Source: Streptomyces sp. NBC_00536 (GTDB taxonomy: Bacteria; Actinomycetota; Actinomycetes; Streptomycetales; Streptomycetaceae). From it: DNA of 64,000 bases. The notes under the pieces are model-generated. The model saw only the letters and a list, made by a program, of their open reading frames with translations, made no database searches and had not been told where the DNA came from. Location: assembly GCF_036346295.1 (NCBI RefSeq), contig NZ_CP107819.1, positions 3,100,001 through 3,164,000 on the forward strand, in the 5' to 3' direction. The position numbers and the translations under genes are program-made. Numbering within the stretch: the first letter of the stretch is position 1; each line of letters starts with the position of its first letter. Shown here piece after piece: positions 34,586-43,724 of this stretch.

Positions 34586-34673
34586 GCGGTCATGTTAACG
34601 ATTCCCGGTCCCGCGTTTGGAGTGTGATTCCGCATCGTGGACGCCAATGGCTCACATACTGGGCAGTAGCCCC

Positions 34674-35096
34674 TCAGTAACCGGCCACGACCTGCACTTC
34701 TTCCTCCGTGATCACGCCGTCGACGATCCGGTACGACCGGAACTGGAACTCCCCCAGGCCGTCCTTGTCCGCCGTGGAGACCAGGACGTAGTGCGCGCCG
34801 GGCTCGTTCGCGTAGGTCACGTCGGTGCGCGAGGGGTAGGCCTCGGTCGCGGTGTGCGAGTGGTAGACGATCACGGGCTCCTCGTCCCGGTCGTCCAGCT
34901 CGCGGTAGAGCTTCAGCAGGTCCTTGGAGTCGAACTCGTAGAACGTGGGCGACCGCGCGGCGTTCAGCATGGGGACGAACCGCTCGGGGCGGCCGGTGCC
35001 CGCCGGACCGGCGACGATCCCGCAGGCCTCGTCCGGGTGGTCCTGGCGGGCGTGCTCGACGATCCGGTCGTACAGGTCCTGGGTGAGGGTCAGCAT
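34674..35096 (-). CDS. mec: JAMM/MPN metalloprotease, Mec-type
   Basis: 140 aa. The JAMM zinc site is HSHTATEAYPSRTD (H-x-H-x7-S-x2-D) near residue 80 plus the early Glu in DEACGIVAG. In mycobacteria Mec releases cysteine from CysO-Cys; here it may also trim the Ser-Lys tail of CysO. It is upstream of the leader peptide and on the same strand, so it is probably transcribed separately. Confidence 0.92.
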   Translation of the reverse strand: MLTLTQDLYDRIVEHARQDHPDEACGIVAGPAGTGRPERFVPMLNAARSPTFYEFDSKDLLKLYRELDDRDEEPVIVYHSHTATEAYPSRTDVTYANEPGAHYVLVSTADKDGLGEFQFRSYRIVDGVITEEEVQVVAGY

Positions 35097-35115
35097 GAGC
35101 GAAAGGATAAACAGA

Positions 35116-35154
35116 CGGGCCCTTCCGTACCGAGGAGTGGTACGGAAGGGCCCG
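35116..35154. terminator. Terminator between amino-acid permease and mec
   Basis: Perfect 16-base arms, CGGGCCCTTCCGTACC (35116-35131) and complement (35139-35154), around GAGGAGT. It lies 46 bases before the permease stop on the mec side, so as a - strand element it ends no gene cleanly; it may act on mec read-through from upstream or insulate its promoter. Confidence 0.7.
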
Positions 35155-35199
35155 GATGCTGGACAGGGTGCCCCTGCCAGGCGGCTGTGGGGCAGGCCC

Positions 35200-36636
35200 C
35201 TACGAGGCCTTGGTGAACGCGACCCCGCTCGGGTTGCGGTTCTTCATGACCAGCCAGGACACGCCGAGGATCAGGCCCCACAGGGGGGCGCAGTACAGCG
35301 AGACGCGGGCGTCCTTGTCGATGCCCATCATCACGATGACCATGGCGATGAAGGCCAGCGCGAACCAGCTCGTGTACGGGGCTCCGGGCGCCCGGAAGGG
35401 GGACGCGGGCAGCTCGCCGCGGTCGGACTTGGCCCGGTAGCGGATCTGGCAGACCAGGATCATGATCCAGGCCCACATGCCGGAGATGGTGGCGAAGGAG
35501 ACGACGTAGTCGAAGGCCTTGCCCGGGGCGACGTAGTTGATCCAGACGCCCACCAGCATCAGCGCGGCGGAGAAGGTGGTGCCCACGAGCGGGGTGCCGC
35601 TCTTGGTCAGCTTGGTGAAGACCTTCGGGCCCTGGCCGTTGAGCGCGAGGTCGCGCAGCATGCGGCCGGTGGAGTACATGCCCGAGTTGCAGGAGGACAG
35701 GGCGGCGGTCAGCACCACGAAGTTGACGATGGCCGCGCCGATGCCGAGGCCCATCTTCTCGAAGGCCAGCACGAAGGGGCTCTCGCCCGCCTTGAACTGG
35801 TTCCACGGGATGACCGAAAGGATCATGATCAGGGCGCCGACGTAGAAGACGGCGATCCGCCACGGCACGGTGTTGATGGCCTTGGGGAGGGTCTTCTCGG
35901 GGTCCTTGGACTCACCGGCGGTGACGCCGACGAGTTCGACCGCGAGGAAGGCGAACATCACGATCTGCAGGGTCATCAGCGTCTCGCCGATGCCGTTGGG
36001 GAAGAAGCCCCGGTCGTTCCACAGGTTCGAGACGCTCGCGGTGTCGGCGGCGTCGGAGAAACCGATGGTCAGAATGCCAGCGCAGATCAGGATCATGCCG
36101 ACGATGGCGGTGACCTTGACCATCGAGAACCAGAACTCCAGCTCGCCGAAGAGCTTCACGGAGATCAGGTTGGCGGCGTAGAGGATGAGCGTGAAGATCA
36201 GCGCGAAGCCCCACTGGGGGAAGCTGCCGTCGGTCCAGAAGGACATGTACTTCGCGGCGGCGGTGACCTCGACGATGCCGGTGACCACCCAGAAGAGCCA
36301 GTACGTCCAGCCCGTCACGTACCCCCAGAAGGGGCCCAGGAACTCCCGGGCGTAGTCCGAGAAGGAGCCCGAGACGGGGCGGTACATGAGCAGCTCGCCC
36401 AGGGCCCGCATGATGAAGAAGATGACCAGGCCGGCGATGGCGTAGGCCAGGATGAGGCTGGGGCCCGCCTTGGAGATCGCCTTGCCGGCGCCCAGGAAGA
36501 GGCCGGTGCCGATGGCTCCGCCGATGGCGATCATCTGGATCTGCCGCGCGCCGAGCGTGCGGTGGTAACCCTCGCCCGCCTCGGCTTCGCCGCCGGCCGG
36601 CTTGGTGTCGTCGTGCTCGACCTGCACAGAGGTCAT
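35200..36636 (-). CDS. Amino acid permease (APC family)
   Basis: 478 aa with 12 membrane segments. The AAT subfamily signature QIQMIAIGGAIGTGLFLGAGKAI at helix 1, LAYAIAGLVIFFIMRALGELLMYRPVSGSF, and EVTAAAKYMSFW are typical of GabP/AnsP/AroP-type transporters. The N-terminus is acidic and cytosolic. The exact amino acid is unresolved. A palindrome and hairpin lie in its upstream region. Confidence 0.9.
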   Translation of the reverse strand: MTSVQVEHDDTKPAGGEAEAGEGYHRTLGARQIQMIAIGGAIGTGLFLGAGKAISKAGPSLILAYAIAGLVIFFIMRALGELLMYRPVSGSFSDYAREFLGPFWGYVTGWTYWLFWVVTGIVEVTAAAKYMSFWTDGSFPQWGFALIFTLILYAANLISVKLFGELEFWFSMVKVTAIVGMILICAGILTIGFSDAADTASVSNLWNDRGFFPNGIGETLMTLQIVMFAFLAVELVGVTAGESKDPEKTLPKAINTVPWRIAVFYVGALIMILSVIPWNQFKAGESPFVLAFEKMGLGIGAAIVNFVVLTAALSSCNSGMYSTGRMLRDLALNGQGPKVFTKLTKSGTPLVGTTFSAALMLVGVWINYVAPGKAFDYVVSFATISGMWAWIMILVCQIRYRAKSDRGELPASPFRAPGAPYTSWFALAFIAMVIVMMGIDKDARVSLYCAPLWGLILGVSWLVMKNRNPSGVAFTKAS

Positions 36637-36958
36637 GTCTTGGTGCGCCTTTCTCCACGCCGGTCCGCGCCTGTGAGGGCTGCGGGCCGGATCCTCGATC
36701 CCCCCGGATACGGATGGAGTTGCACCCGGCGGTCAGCCGGTTCGAGCAAGCCGGGGAACAGGGGTGGCGTCCCGTCGGCAGTCGTGAAGATTTATCACGG
36801 CCTTACGGGTGATTGAGGCGCGAAAAAGTGGCCCATGACACAAAGAAATACGGACGAAGCCCACAAACAAGATCAGACCACCGCATGGCGGTGATCTGAT
36901 CGTTATCCGGATTTGAGCGTCCGCTGAGCGAACGGAGCGCGCCCGCCCGGGACTCGGC
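36637..36958. other. Intergenic region upstream of amino-acid permease
   Basis: 322 bases without a supported gene. It contains the DUF2017 terminator (36871-36901), and an imperfect palindrome CGTGA-N8-TCACG-like element at about 36783-36800, which could be an operator of the permease gene. Confidence 0.5.
36871..36901 (-). terminator. Terminator of the clpS-DUF2017 operon
   Basis: Stem GATCAGACCACCGC / GCGGTGATCTGATC with one internal mismatch and a three-base loop (CAT/ATG), followed on the - strand by TTGTTTGTG. It is 58 bases past the DUF2017 stop. Confidence 0.8.
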
Positions 36959-37615
36959 TCAGAGGGTCTCGATCAGCGTCTCCTGGAGACCGCCGAGCCA
37001 CAGGTACGCCATCACCATCGGCTTGCGCGGATCGTCGTCCGGCAGCTTGAAGAGGGTCGCGCTCTCGTCGTCCTCGGTGATCTCCAGACGCGCCGCGATG
37101 GTGAGCCGCAGGTCGTTGAGCGAGCCGAGCCAGCGCAGCGGCAGCTCCCCGGTCAGCTCCAGCAGCGCGCCGCGGTCGTCATCGCCGCCCTCGCCGTTGT
37201 CGCCGTTGTCGCCGTTGTCGCCGTCCTCGTCAAGGACCAGCGCGTCGAGGCTGCGTACGACGGCCAGCGCGTCCTCGCGCTTGCGGGTGCGCAGGTCGTT
37301 CTCGGTGAACCGGCGGAATTCGGCCGAGTGGGCCCGCAGCTCCTCCGGGTCGGCCTTGCCGTCGCCGCCGGGACCGCCGTAGGCGTCCGGGAAGAGCCGG
37401 GCCAGCGCCGGGTCGGAGGGCGGCTCGGTGGGGCCGTCGGCGGCGAACAGCACGGCCAGCGGGTCGGCATCCTCGGCCGGTTCGGCCGCGCCGGGGCCGA
37501 TCAGCTCCAGCAGCTGGACGACCAGCGAGCGCAGGATCTGGATCTCGATCTCGTCGAGGGCGATGGCCGCGCCGCCGCCTTCGAGCGGCACGAAGGTGCC
37601 CGTCTCGCGCTCCAT
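36959..37615 (-). CDS. DUF2017 domain protein
   Basis: 218 aa from ATG 37615, whose A overlaps the last base of the clpS TGA (TGATG). The first block ALDEIEIQILRSLVVQLLELIG and the end VMAYLWLGGLQETLIETL are DUF2017 signatures. A low-complexity Asp/Gly/Asn stretch (encoded by GNN repeats near 37180-37225) sits in the middle. DUF2017 genes follow clpS in actinobacteria; function unknown. Confidence 0.88.
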   Translation of the reverse strand: MERETGTFVPLEGGGAAIALDEIEIQILRSLVVQLLELIGPGAAEPAEDADPLAVLFAADGPTEPPSDPALARLFPDAYGGPGGDGKADPEELRAHSAEFRRFTENDLRTRKREDALAVVRSLDALVLDEDGDNGDNGDNGEGGDDDRGALLELTGELPLRWLGSLNDLRLTIAARLEITEDDESATLFKLPDDDPRKPMVMAYLWLGGLQETLIETL

Positions 37616-37929
37616 CAGTTGCGGTCCTGGGAGAGGGTCGCCCACAGGCCGTAGCCGTGCATGGCCTGCACGTCGCGTTCCATCTCCTCGCGGCTGCCGC
37701 TGGAGACGACCGCCCGCCCCTTGTGGTGGACGTCGAGCATCAGTTTGTTCGCCTTGTCCTTGGAGTAGCCGAAGTACGCCTGGAACACGTACGCCACGTA
37801 GCTCATGAGATTGACGGGGTCGTTGTGCACCAGCGTCACCCAGGGGACGTCGGGCTCGGGGACCGCGAAGGTCTCCTCGGCGGATTCGGTGCGTTCGATC
37901 TCAATGGGGGCGACACTCACTTGTCCCAT
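37615..37929 (-). CDS. clpS: ATP-dependent Clp protease adaptor ClpS
   Basis: 104 aa from ATG 37929. [28 protein letters not shown] and [33 protein letters not shown] match ClpS, including the Asn-Asp and His residues of the N-degron pocket. ClpS delivers N-end rule substrates to ClpA/ClpC. A later in-frame GTG (37920) could be the start. Divergent from pncB, with an inverted repeat between. Confidence 0.93.
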   Translation of the reverse strand: MGQVSVAPIEIERTESAEETFAVPEPDVPWVTLVHNDPVNLMSYVAYVFQAYFGYSKDKANKLMLDVHHKGRAVVSSGSREEMERDVQAMHGYGLWATLSQDRN

Positions 37930-37967
37930 GCTGCCACTGTGACGGGCCCGTCGCACAAACGGGCCCT

Positions 37968-37992
37968 ACATCTCGTCACTTTGACGAGATGT
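37968..37992. promoter_or_regulatory. 11-bp inverted repeat between clpS and pncB
   Basis: Perfect arms ACATCTCGTCA and TGACGAGATGT separated by CTT. A TAGCAT hexamer at 37997-38002 is seven bases before the pncB ATG, consistent with a -10 box and leaderless mRNA; the repeat then covers the -35 zone. An operator for pncB, clpS or both is likely; the protein is unknown. Confidence 0.7.
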
Positions 37993-38009
37993 GCGCTAGC
38001 ATCCGTGTC

Positions 38010-39338
38010 ATGAACCCTGCGGACCTGGGCCTGCCGGTGGACGTGCCGTCGACAGCGCTCTTCACGGACCATTACGAGCTGACGATGCTGCAGGCCGCCC
38101 TGGCCAACGGCACCGCCGAACGGCGTTCGGTCTTCGAGGTCTTCACCCGGCGGCTGCCCGAGGGGCGGCGCTACGGAGTGGTGGCCGGCACGGGCCGGGT
38201 ACTGGACGCGGTGGAGAACTTCCGCTTCGACGCGGCCGTGCTGGAGTTCCTGCGCGACCGGGCCGTCGTCGACATGCGGACCCTGGACTGGCTGGCCTCG
38301 TACCGCTTCTCGGGCGACATCTGGGGCTACCCGGAAGGCGAGGTCTACTTCCCCGGCTCCCCGGTGCTGCGCGTCGAGGGCAGCTTCGCCGAGTGCGTGC
38401 TGCTGGAGACCGTGATCCTCTCGATCCTCAACCACGACTCGGCGATCGCCGCCGCCGCGTCCCGGATGGCCACGGCCGCCGGTGACCGGCCGCTGGTCGA
38501 GATGGGCGCGCGCCGGACCCACGAACTGGCCGCGGTGGCCGCGGCGCGGGCCGCTTACGTCGGCGGTTTCGCCTCCACCTCGGACCTGGCGGCCGGTTTC
38601 CGGTACGGGATCCCCACCGTGGGCACCAGCGCGCACGCCTTCACCCTGGTGCACGACAGCGAGCGCGACGCCTTCGAGGCCCAGGTGGCCTCCCTGGGCG
38701 GCTCGACCACGCTGCTCGTGGACACGTACGACGTCGCCGAGGCGGTACGGACCGCCGTCGAGGTGGCGGGCACCGGGCTCGGCGCGGTGCGCATCGACTC
38801 CGGGGACCTGCTGCTCGTCGCGCACCGGGTGCGGCAGCAGCTCGACGAGCTGGGCGCCACCGGTACGCGGATCGTGGTCACCTCCGACCTCGACGAATAC
38901 GCGATCGCCTCGCTGGCGGCGGCGCCGGTGGACTCGTACGGGGTGGGCACCCAGCTGGTCACCGGCAGCGGGCACCCGACCTGCTCGATGGTCTACAAGC
39001 TGGTCGCCCGCGCCACCTCCGCCGACCCCAAGGCGGCCCTGCACCCGGTGGCGAAGAAGTCCTCCGGCGGAAAGACCTCGGTGGGCGGCCGCAAGTGGGC
39101 CGCGAGGCGCCGCGACGGTGACGGGGTGGCCGAGGCGGAGGTCGTGGGCACGGGGGCGGTGCCGTCCGCGCTGGCCGGGGATCAGCTGCTGGTGCAGCTG
39201 GTGAAGGGCGGGGAGGTGGTCGCGCGGGAGCCGTTGGAGGCGGCGCGGGACCGGCATCGCTCGGCGCTGGCGGCCCTGCCGTTGTCGGCGACCCAGCTCT
39301 CGCGCGGCGAAGCCGTGATCCCCACCGAATACGCCTGA
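38010..39338 (+). CDS. pncB: Nicotinate phosphoribosyltransferase
   Basis: 442 aa. TALFTDHYELTMLQAAL at the start, FEVFTRRLPEGRRYGVVAG, VEMGARRTHE, and VDTYDVAEAV / VRIDSGDL are signature stretches. It converts nicotinate and PRPP to nicotinate mononucleotide in NAD salvage. The nicotinamidase gene follows after a repeat-filled gap, so together they recycle nicotinamide. Probably leaderless. Confidence 0.94.
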   Translation: MNPADLGLPVDVPSTALFTDHYELTMLQAALANGTAERRSVFEVFTRRLPEGRRYGVVAGTGRVLDAVENFRFDAAVLEFLRDRAVVDMRTLDWLASYRFSGDIWGYPEGEVYFPGSPVLRVEGSFAECVLLETVILSILNHDSAIAAAASRMATAAGDRPLVEMGARRTHELAAVAAARAAYVGGFASTSDLAAGFRYGIPTVGTSAHAFTLVHDSERDAFEAQVASLGGSTTLLVDTYDVAEAVRTAVEVAGTGLGAVRIDSGDLLLVAHRVRQQLDELGATGTRIVVTSDLDEYAIASLAAAPVDSYGVGTQLVTGSGHPTCSMVYKLVARATSADPKAALHPVAKKSSGGKTSVGGRKWAARRRDGDGVAEAEVVGTGAVPSALAGDQLLVQLVKGGEVVAREPLEAARDRHRSALAALPLSATQLSRGEAVIPTEYA

Positions 39339-39419
39339 CCCCGGGGCCCCGGGGCCCCGGCCCCGGCCCCGGCCCCGGATGACGCCGGACTCCGGCTCCC
39401 GGTCCCCGTCCCCTCCGGG

Positions 39420-39730
39420 GGCGCCTCAAACGCCGGCGGGGCTGGGTTTGCCCGGGCCCCGGTTCCCCGCCTGCGGGCCTCCCGCCCTCCGGGGGCGCCT
39501 CAAACGCCGGCGAGGCTGGGATGGCCGGGGCTGGCTCCCCGCCAGCGGGGCCGGGATGGACGAGGTTGCCCAGGGTTGGAGTGCTCGGCGGTTTCAGCCG
39601 CAGGCGCGGACCAGGCCCGCCAAAACAGCCCCGCCGGCGATTGAGGCGCCCCCGGAGGGCGAGGGCGGCCGCAGGCGGAGAACCAGGGCCAGCACAACCA
39701 GCCTCGCCGGCATTTGAGGCGCCCCCGGAG
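39420..39730. repeat. Interspersed palindromic repeat cluster 2
   Basis: Two direct copies (about 39421-39445 and 39495-39520, GCGCCTCAAACGCCGGCG) and two inverted copies (39626-39650 and 39699-39723) of the same unit as cluster 1, each flanked by GGGGGC or CCCCCG. They fill most of the 539 bases between pncB and pncA; nothing else was recognised there apart from GC-rich CCGGCCCC tandem repeats near 39340-39380. Confidence 0.85.
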
Positions 39731-39877
39731 GGCGAGGGCGGCCGCAGGCGGGGGACCGGGGCCCGGCAATGGCGGGTTCGGGGGCGAGGGGGCGGGGAAA
39801 GGGCCACCGAAGGGTCCGAGGACGCCGGAGACACCGGCGGCGCACGCGCCGTCACACCGACCGAAGGGCACGCGAAC

Positions 39878-40480
39878 ATGCACCGCGCACTGATCGTCGT
39901 CGACGTACAGAACGACTTCTGCGAAGGCGGCAGCCTCGCGGTCGCCGGTGGCGCCGACGTCGCCGCCGCCATCACCGAGCTGATCGGCCAGGCCACGCCC
40001 GGGTACCGGCACGTGGTCGCCACCCGCGATCACCACGTCGACCCGGGTGCCCACTTCGCCCGGCCCCCGGCGGAGCCGGACTTCGAGACCTCCTGGCCCG
40101 TGCACTGCGTGGCCGGGACCGAGGGCGTCGGCTTCCACCCGAACTTCGCGCCCGCCGTCGCCTCGGGCGCCGTCGCGGCCGTCTTCGACAAGGGCGCCTA
40201 CGACGCGGCGTACAGCGGTTTCGAGGGCGCCGACGAGAACGGCGTCACGCTCGCCGACTGGCTGCGGGGCCGCGAGGTGACCGAGGTGGACGTCGTCGGC
40301 ATCGCCACGGACCACTGCGTACGGGCGACCGCCCTGGACGCCGTTCGCGCGGGCTTCGACACCCGGGTGCTGCTCGACCTCACGGCGGGGGTGGCCCCCC
40401 AGAGCACGGAGCGGGCCCTGGAGCAGCTCAGGACGGCCGGAGTGAAGCTCTCCGGCGCCCCCCACGTGGCCGGCGCGTAG
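39878..40480 (+). CDS. pncA: Nicotinamidase
   Basis: 200 aa. The catalytic triad Asp 9 (IVVDVQNDF), Lys 105 (FDKGAYD) and Cys 147 (ATDHCVRAT) and the metal region DHHVDPGAHF are present. It hydrolyses nicotinamide to nicotinate, the substrate of pncB. The start is ATG 39878 in an otherwise repeat-rich intergenic area. Confidence 0.94.
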   Translation: MHRALIVVDVQNDFCEGGSLAVAGGADVAAAITELIGQATPGYRHVVATRDHHVDPGAHFARPPAEPDFETSWPVHCVAGTEGVGFHPNFAPAVASGAVAAVFDKGAYDAAYSGFEGADENGVTLADWLRGREVTEVDVVGIATDHCVRATALDAVRAGFDTRVLLDLTAGVAPQSTERALEQLRTAGVKLSGAPHVAGA

Positions 40481-40512
40481 AGCGCGAGCACGGCCCGCGC
40501 GCAGCCCGCCGC

Positions 40513-40818
40513 TCAGGCGCCCGGCAGCAGGGCCCGGATCGGGTGCCACAGCTCGGCGGCCCGGTCGGGGGCGCAGCGCCACAGCAGGCCGTCCGGGTGG
40601 TGCAGGACCGCCGTCACCTCGTCGGGTGTCGGCGGCTGCGCGTTGCCCCGCAGGTACACGGCCCGCATCCCGAGGTTCCGCAGCCTGGTCAGGGCGCGGG
40701 CCCGGTTCACGGCGTGCACGAGCACGCGGACATTTCCGCCCTCACCGGACGGCCTGGGCAGGGTGAGCGCGACCACCACGCTGCCGCCTGGCAACCTGAC
40801 GAAACCTCCACCGGGCAT
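40513..40818 (-). CDS. Hypothetical protein
   Basis: 101 aa from ATG 40818, with GGGGGAG nine bases upstream; ATG 40827 abuts the same site and is less likely. FVRLPGGSVVVALTLPRP starts a compact domain; no helix or known motif was seen. It converges with pncA. No family recognised. Confidence 0.65.
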   Translation of the reverse strand: MPGGGFVRLPGGSVVVALTLPRPSGEGGNVRVLVHAVNRARALTRLRNLGMRAVYLRGNAQPPTPDEVTAVLHHPDGLLWRCAPDRAAELWHPIRALLPGA

Positions 40819-40870
40819 GCTTGTCATCTCCCCCGTCAATAAGAAACTCGCACGGGCATCTAAACGCGAA

Positions 40871-40900
40871 CGGCCGCCGCCCGCTAGGGGGCGACGGCCG
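40871..40900 (-). terminator. Terminator of the M6 protease gene
   Basis: Arms CGGCCGCCGCCC and GGGCGACGGCCG with one mismatch around a six-base loop, 29 bases past the protease stop and followed on the - strand by TTCGCGTTTAG. Confidence 0.7.
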
Positions 40901-40928
40901 ATCATGCTCTGACCTGCGGTGATGCGTG

Positions 40929-43352
40929 TTACTTAACGGCGGGGCCGACCTCGACCGTCATCTGGAGACCGTCGTAGGACTCCTTGGCGATCTTGATCTT
41001 GGTGTTGGTGTCAGTGACCTTCACGCTGCCGGTCGGGTTCTCGTCGTAGTAGTACTTGCCCTTGTGGTCGTCGAAGACGCCGTTACCGGCCGACGGCTTG
41101 ATCCGCGTCGCGACACCCTTGTTGTGGAGGGTGATGTCGTCCGTGGAGTACCAGCTGAACGGGGCGTCGAACGGCTGGATCTTGTTGCGCATCAGGGTGC
41201 CGTCCGCCCACTTCAGCGGCTTGGCCTTCGAGTCGATCGGCAGGATCAGACCCGCACCCGGGTGCACGCTGGTGTTGTTGTCCTTCTGGGAGGTGTCCCA
41301 GAGCCAGATCAACAGGCCGTCCTGGTAGGCGTAGTGCTCGACCCACTGCGGACGGTCGGAGTTGGTGAAGCCGAAGTTGTACGGGCCCACCTTGAGGGTG
41401 GAGTCGTACGAGACGTAGCGGCGGTTCTCGGCCAGGTAGTACTGCGGGTAGTCCTTGGTGAAGCCGGAGCCGACGCGGGAGAAGCCCTTGCCCGTCCAGC
41501 CGTTGTCGCCGTTCTCGGCGCCGTCGGTGAAGAGGGGCTGGCCGTCCGCGGTCAGCGTGATGGCGTCGGCGGTGAAGCCCTTGCCGCCCGCGCCGCCGTC
41601 CGTCTGGTAGCGGAAGCGGAGGTCGAACTTCTTGCCCGCGTAGGCGTCGAGCGGGTACTTCAGGTCCTGGTAGGCGCCGGAGACGTCCGTCAGGGCCGGG
41701 TTGCCGGCGGCGTCGGCCGGGATGGCCTTGCCGTTGGCGGTGCCGGCGAGGGCGGTCCAGTTGGCGCCGCCGTCGGTGGAGACCTCCGCGTAGAGGAAGT
41801 CGAAGTCCTTCTCGATGTCCCACCAGCCCTTGAGGGACAGGGCCGCGGCGGACTTGCCGGTCAGGTCGACCGGACGCGTGAGGGTGTTCTTGAGGTCGTC
41901 ACCCATGTTGCTCCACCACTGGCTTGCGCCTTCGGCGGGAGCGACGATCTCCGTCCTGAACTGCTTCGCGGGCAGGTCGACGATCAGGGCCTGCTTGTCC
42001 TTGGTGTTGTACTCCGACACGCCCAGCTTGTGGGTGGAGGGAGTCGCCGCCTTGGCCCGGTCGTAGTTCAGCCAGCCGAGCTGGTACTTGTCCCAGGCCG
42101 TCATGTCGCCCGGGAGGTCGCCTATGGAGTCCTTGCCCTGGCCGAGCCAGGAGCCGGCCGACATCAGGGACCAGAAGCCGACGCTGTTCTCGCCACCACC
42201 GGTGGTGTCGTACAGGTCCGGGAGGCCGAGGTCGTGGCCGTACTCGTGCGCGAAGACGCCGAGGCCGCCGTTCTCGGGCTGCATGGTGTAGTCGCCGACC
42301 CAGATGCCGGTGTCACCGATCTGGGTGCCGCCGGCCTTGTTGTTCGCCGGGCCGGTCTTGCCCGCGTCCGTGCCGTAGGCGTACCAGCGGTGCGCCCACA
42401 GGGCGTTGGTGCCCTGCTTGCCGCCGCCGGCCGACTCGTCCTCGCCCGCGTGGACGATCTGGAAGTGGTCGATGTAGCCGTCGGGCTCGTTGAAGTTGCC
42501 GTTGCCGTTGTAGTCGTTGCGGTCCCACTGGTCGTACTGGGACAGCGTCGCCTTGATGTCGGCGTCGGACTTGCCGGCCTTCTTCTGGGCGTCGACCCAC
42601 GCGTTGACGCCGTCCTTGACGGTGTCCCACACGTTGTTGCAGTTGGTCTGACCACAGTAGTTCGAGCCGTAACGGGCCTCGTTGTACGGGATCTTGACCC
42701 AGTCCTGGACCTGGCCCTCGACCGAGTAACGACCCGAGGAGGTCTTCTCGTAGTAGGTCTTCAGCGAGTTCTTGCCCTGGCCGGTACCGAAGTACAGGTC
42801 CTGGAAGTAGTCGCGGCTGAAGTCCTTGCGCCAGGCGGTGCTGTTGTTCTTGGTGCGGTCCGGCTGTTCGATCTGGTTGTGCGCCGGGCCGGGGTTGCCG
42901 CCGTACTTCTGGACCGGGGGCTTCGGGCCGTCGGGGCCGTCCGGGTCGAACATGGTGGTGCTGTCCACCGTGTCACCGAAGTCGACGAGGATCGTGAAGA
43001 TCTTGTCGGTCTTCTCACGGCCCAGCTCGACGTACTTCTTGTCGTCGAGCTTGACGACCTTGGAGGCGCCCTTCTGCTCGACGGTGGCCTTGCCCGAAAG
43101 CACCTTCTCCAGGGCGGCCTTGCGGCCCGCCTCCTGCTTCTTGGTGAACGGGCCGTCGAGGTTGTGCTGGACCTGGTTGGCCGGGGCCGTCGGGTCCTGC
43201 TGGACCGCGGCCGCCACGGGCGCGGGGGCCGCGGGGCCCGATGCGGTCGCGGTGGTGAAGGCCGCACCGGTGGCGGCGCACGCGGCGATGGTCACGGCGA
43301 CTGCCGTGGCGCGCAGCGCTCGCCTTCCGGTGAAGTCTGAGTTGCTGGTCAC
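40929..43352 (-). CDS. Secreted immune inhibitor A-type metalloprotease (peptidase M6)
   Basis: 807 aa from GTG 43352. A signal peptide of about 37 residues (RRALRATAVAVTIAACAATG) leads to a propeptide, then the catalytic domain with HEYGHDLGLPDLYD, His 369, Glu 370 and His 373, and the M6 features GWFWSLMSAGSW-like GFWSLMSAGSW and AWDKYQLGWL. Several Ca2+-type Asp/Asn-rich loops follow (DYNGNGNFNEPDGYIDHF). C-terminal beta domains include a MAM-like region with CysLess folds. It is exported and degrades proteins; homologous to Bacillus InhA. Confidence 0.92.
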   Translation of the reverse strand: MTSNSDFTGRRALRATAVAVTIAACAATGAAFTTATASGPAAPAPVAAAVQQDPTAPANQVQHNLDGPFTKKQEAGRKAALEKVLSGKATVEQKGASKVVKLDDKKYVELGREKTDKIFTILVDFGDTVDSTTMFDPDGPDGPKPPVQKYGGNPGPAHNQIEQPDRTKNNSTAWRKDFSRDYFQDLYFGTGQGKNSLKTYYEKTSSGRYSVEGQVQDWVKIPYNEARYGSNYCGQTNCNNVWDTVKDGVNAWVDAQKKAGKSDADIKATLSQYDQWDRNDYNGNGNFNEPDGYIDHFQIVHAGEDESAGGGKQGTNALWAHRWYAYGTDAGKTGPANNKAGGTQIGDTGIWVGDYTMQPENGGLGVFAHEYGHDLGLPDLYDTTGGGENSVGFWSLMSAGSWLGQGKDSIGDLPGDMTAWDKYQLGWLNYDRAKAATPSTHKLGVSEYNTKDKQALIVDLPAKQFRTEIVAPAEGASQWWSNMGDDLKNTLTRPVDLTGKSAAALSLKGWWDIEKDFDFLYAEVSTDGGANWTALAGTANGKAIPADAAGNPALTDVSGAYQDLKYPLDAYAGKKFDLRFRYQTDGGAGGKGFTADAITLTADGQPLFTDGAENGDNGWTGKGFSRVGSGFTKDYPQYYLAENRRYVSYDSTLKVGPYNFGFTNSDRPQWVEHYAYQDGLLIWLWDTSQKDNNTSVHPGAGLILPIDSKAKPLKWADGTLMRNKIQPFDAPFSWYSTDDITLHNKGVATRIKPSAGNGVFDDHKGKYYYDENPTGSVKVTDTNTKIKIAKESYDGLQMTVEVGPAVK

Positions 43353-43724
43353 TTGATGTCGTTCCCCTCCCGCGGCCGCCAGGACGGTCGGAACGTCTCC
43401 ATCGGAGCGGGGGTTCCGCGCGGCGCGCGTCTCAAGTGACGACATTTGATCGGAGTAACGGAAGAAAAGACAGACCTTGACTTGTTCCTTACAACTGCAC
43501 TATGCGGTCAAGGAGTTCCGCTATTCGGACGTTCTCCAGTCATTCGGGGCGAACGGCGCTTCCCGCCCGCGCCCGCGCCCCCTCATCCTGGGCCAACGCA
43601 TGACTCCGTGCGCCCCCCGTGCTCCGGGAGACCGGTGCCAACGGGTTAGGACACGCTTACCGTTGGTCAGGCTCGGGCATCCCCCGTCGTAGAGTTCCCT
43701 CCCTGCTTGAGGACGGATACCGCC
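43353..43724. other. Intergenic region between the M6 protease and a small membrane gene
   Basis: 372 bases holding the protease leader and promoter. GAGGGGAACGACATCAA is its ribosome site. A/T-rich stretches (AAGAAAAGACAGACC near 43463 and TATTCGGACG near 43521) are candidate promoter elements. No supported gene. Confidence 0.5.

Noticed and set aside
36783..36800. Riboswitch in the amino-acid permease leader
   Set aside because: Only a short imperfect palindrome was found; no glycine, lysine or other known riboswitch core.
40926..43340. 804-codon + strand ORF opposite the M6 protease
   Set aside because: It mirrors the protease exactly, is Val/Leu/Arg-rich low complexity, and has no domain.
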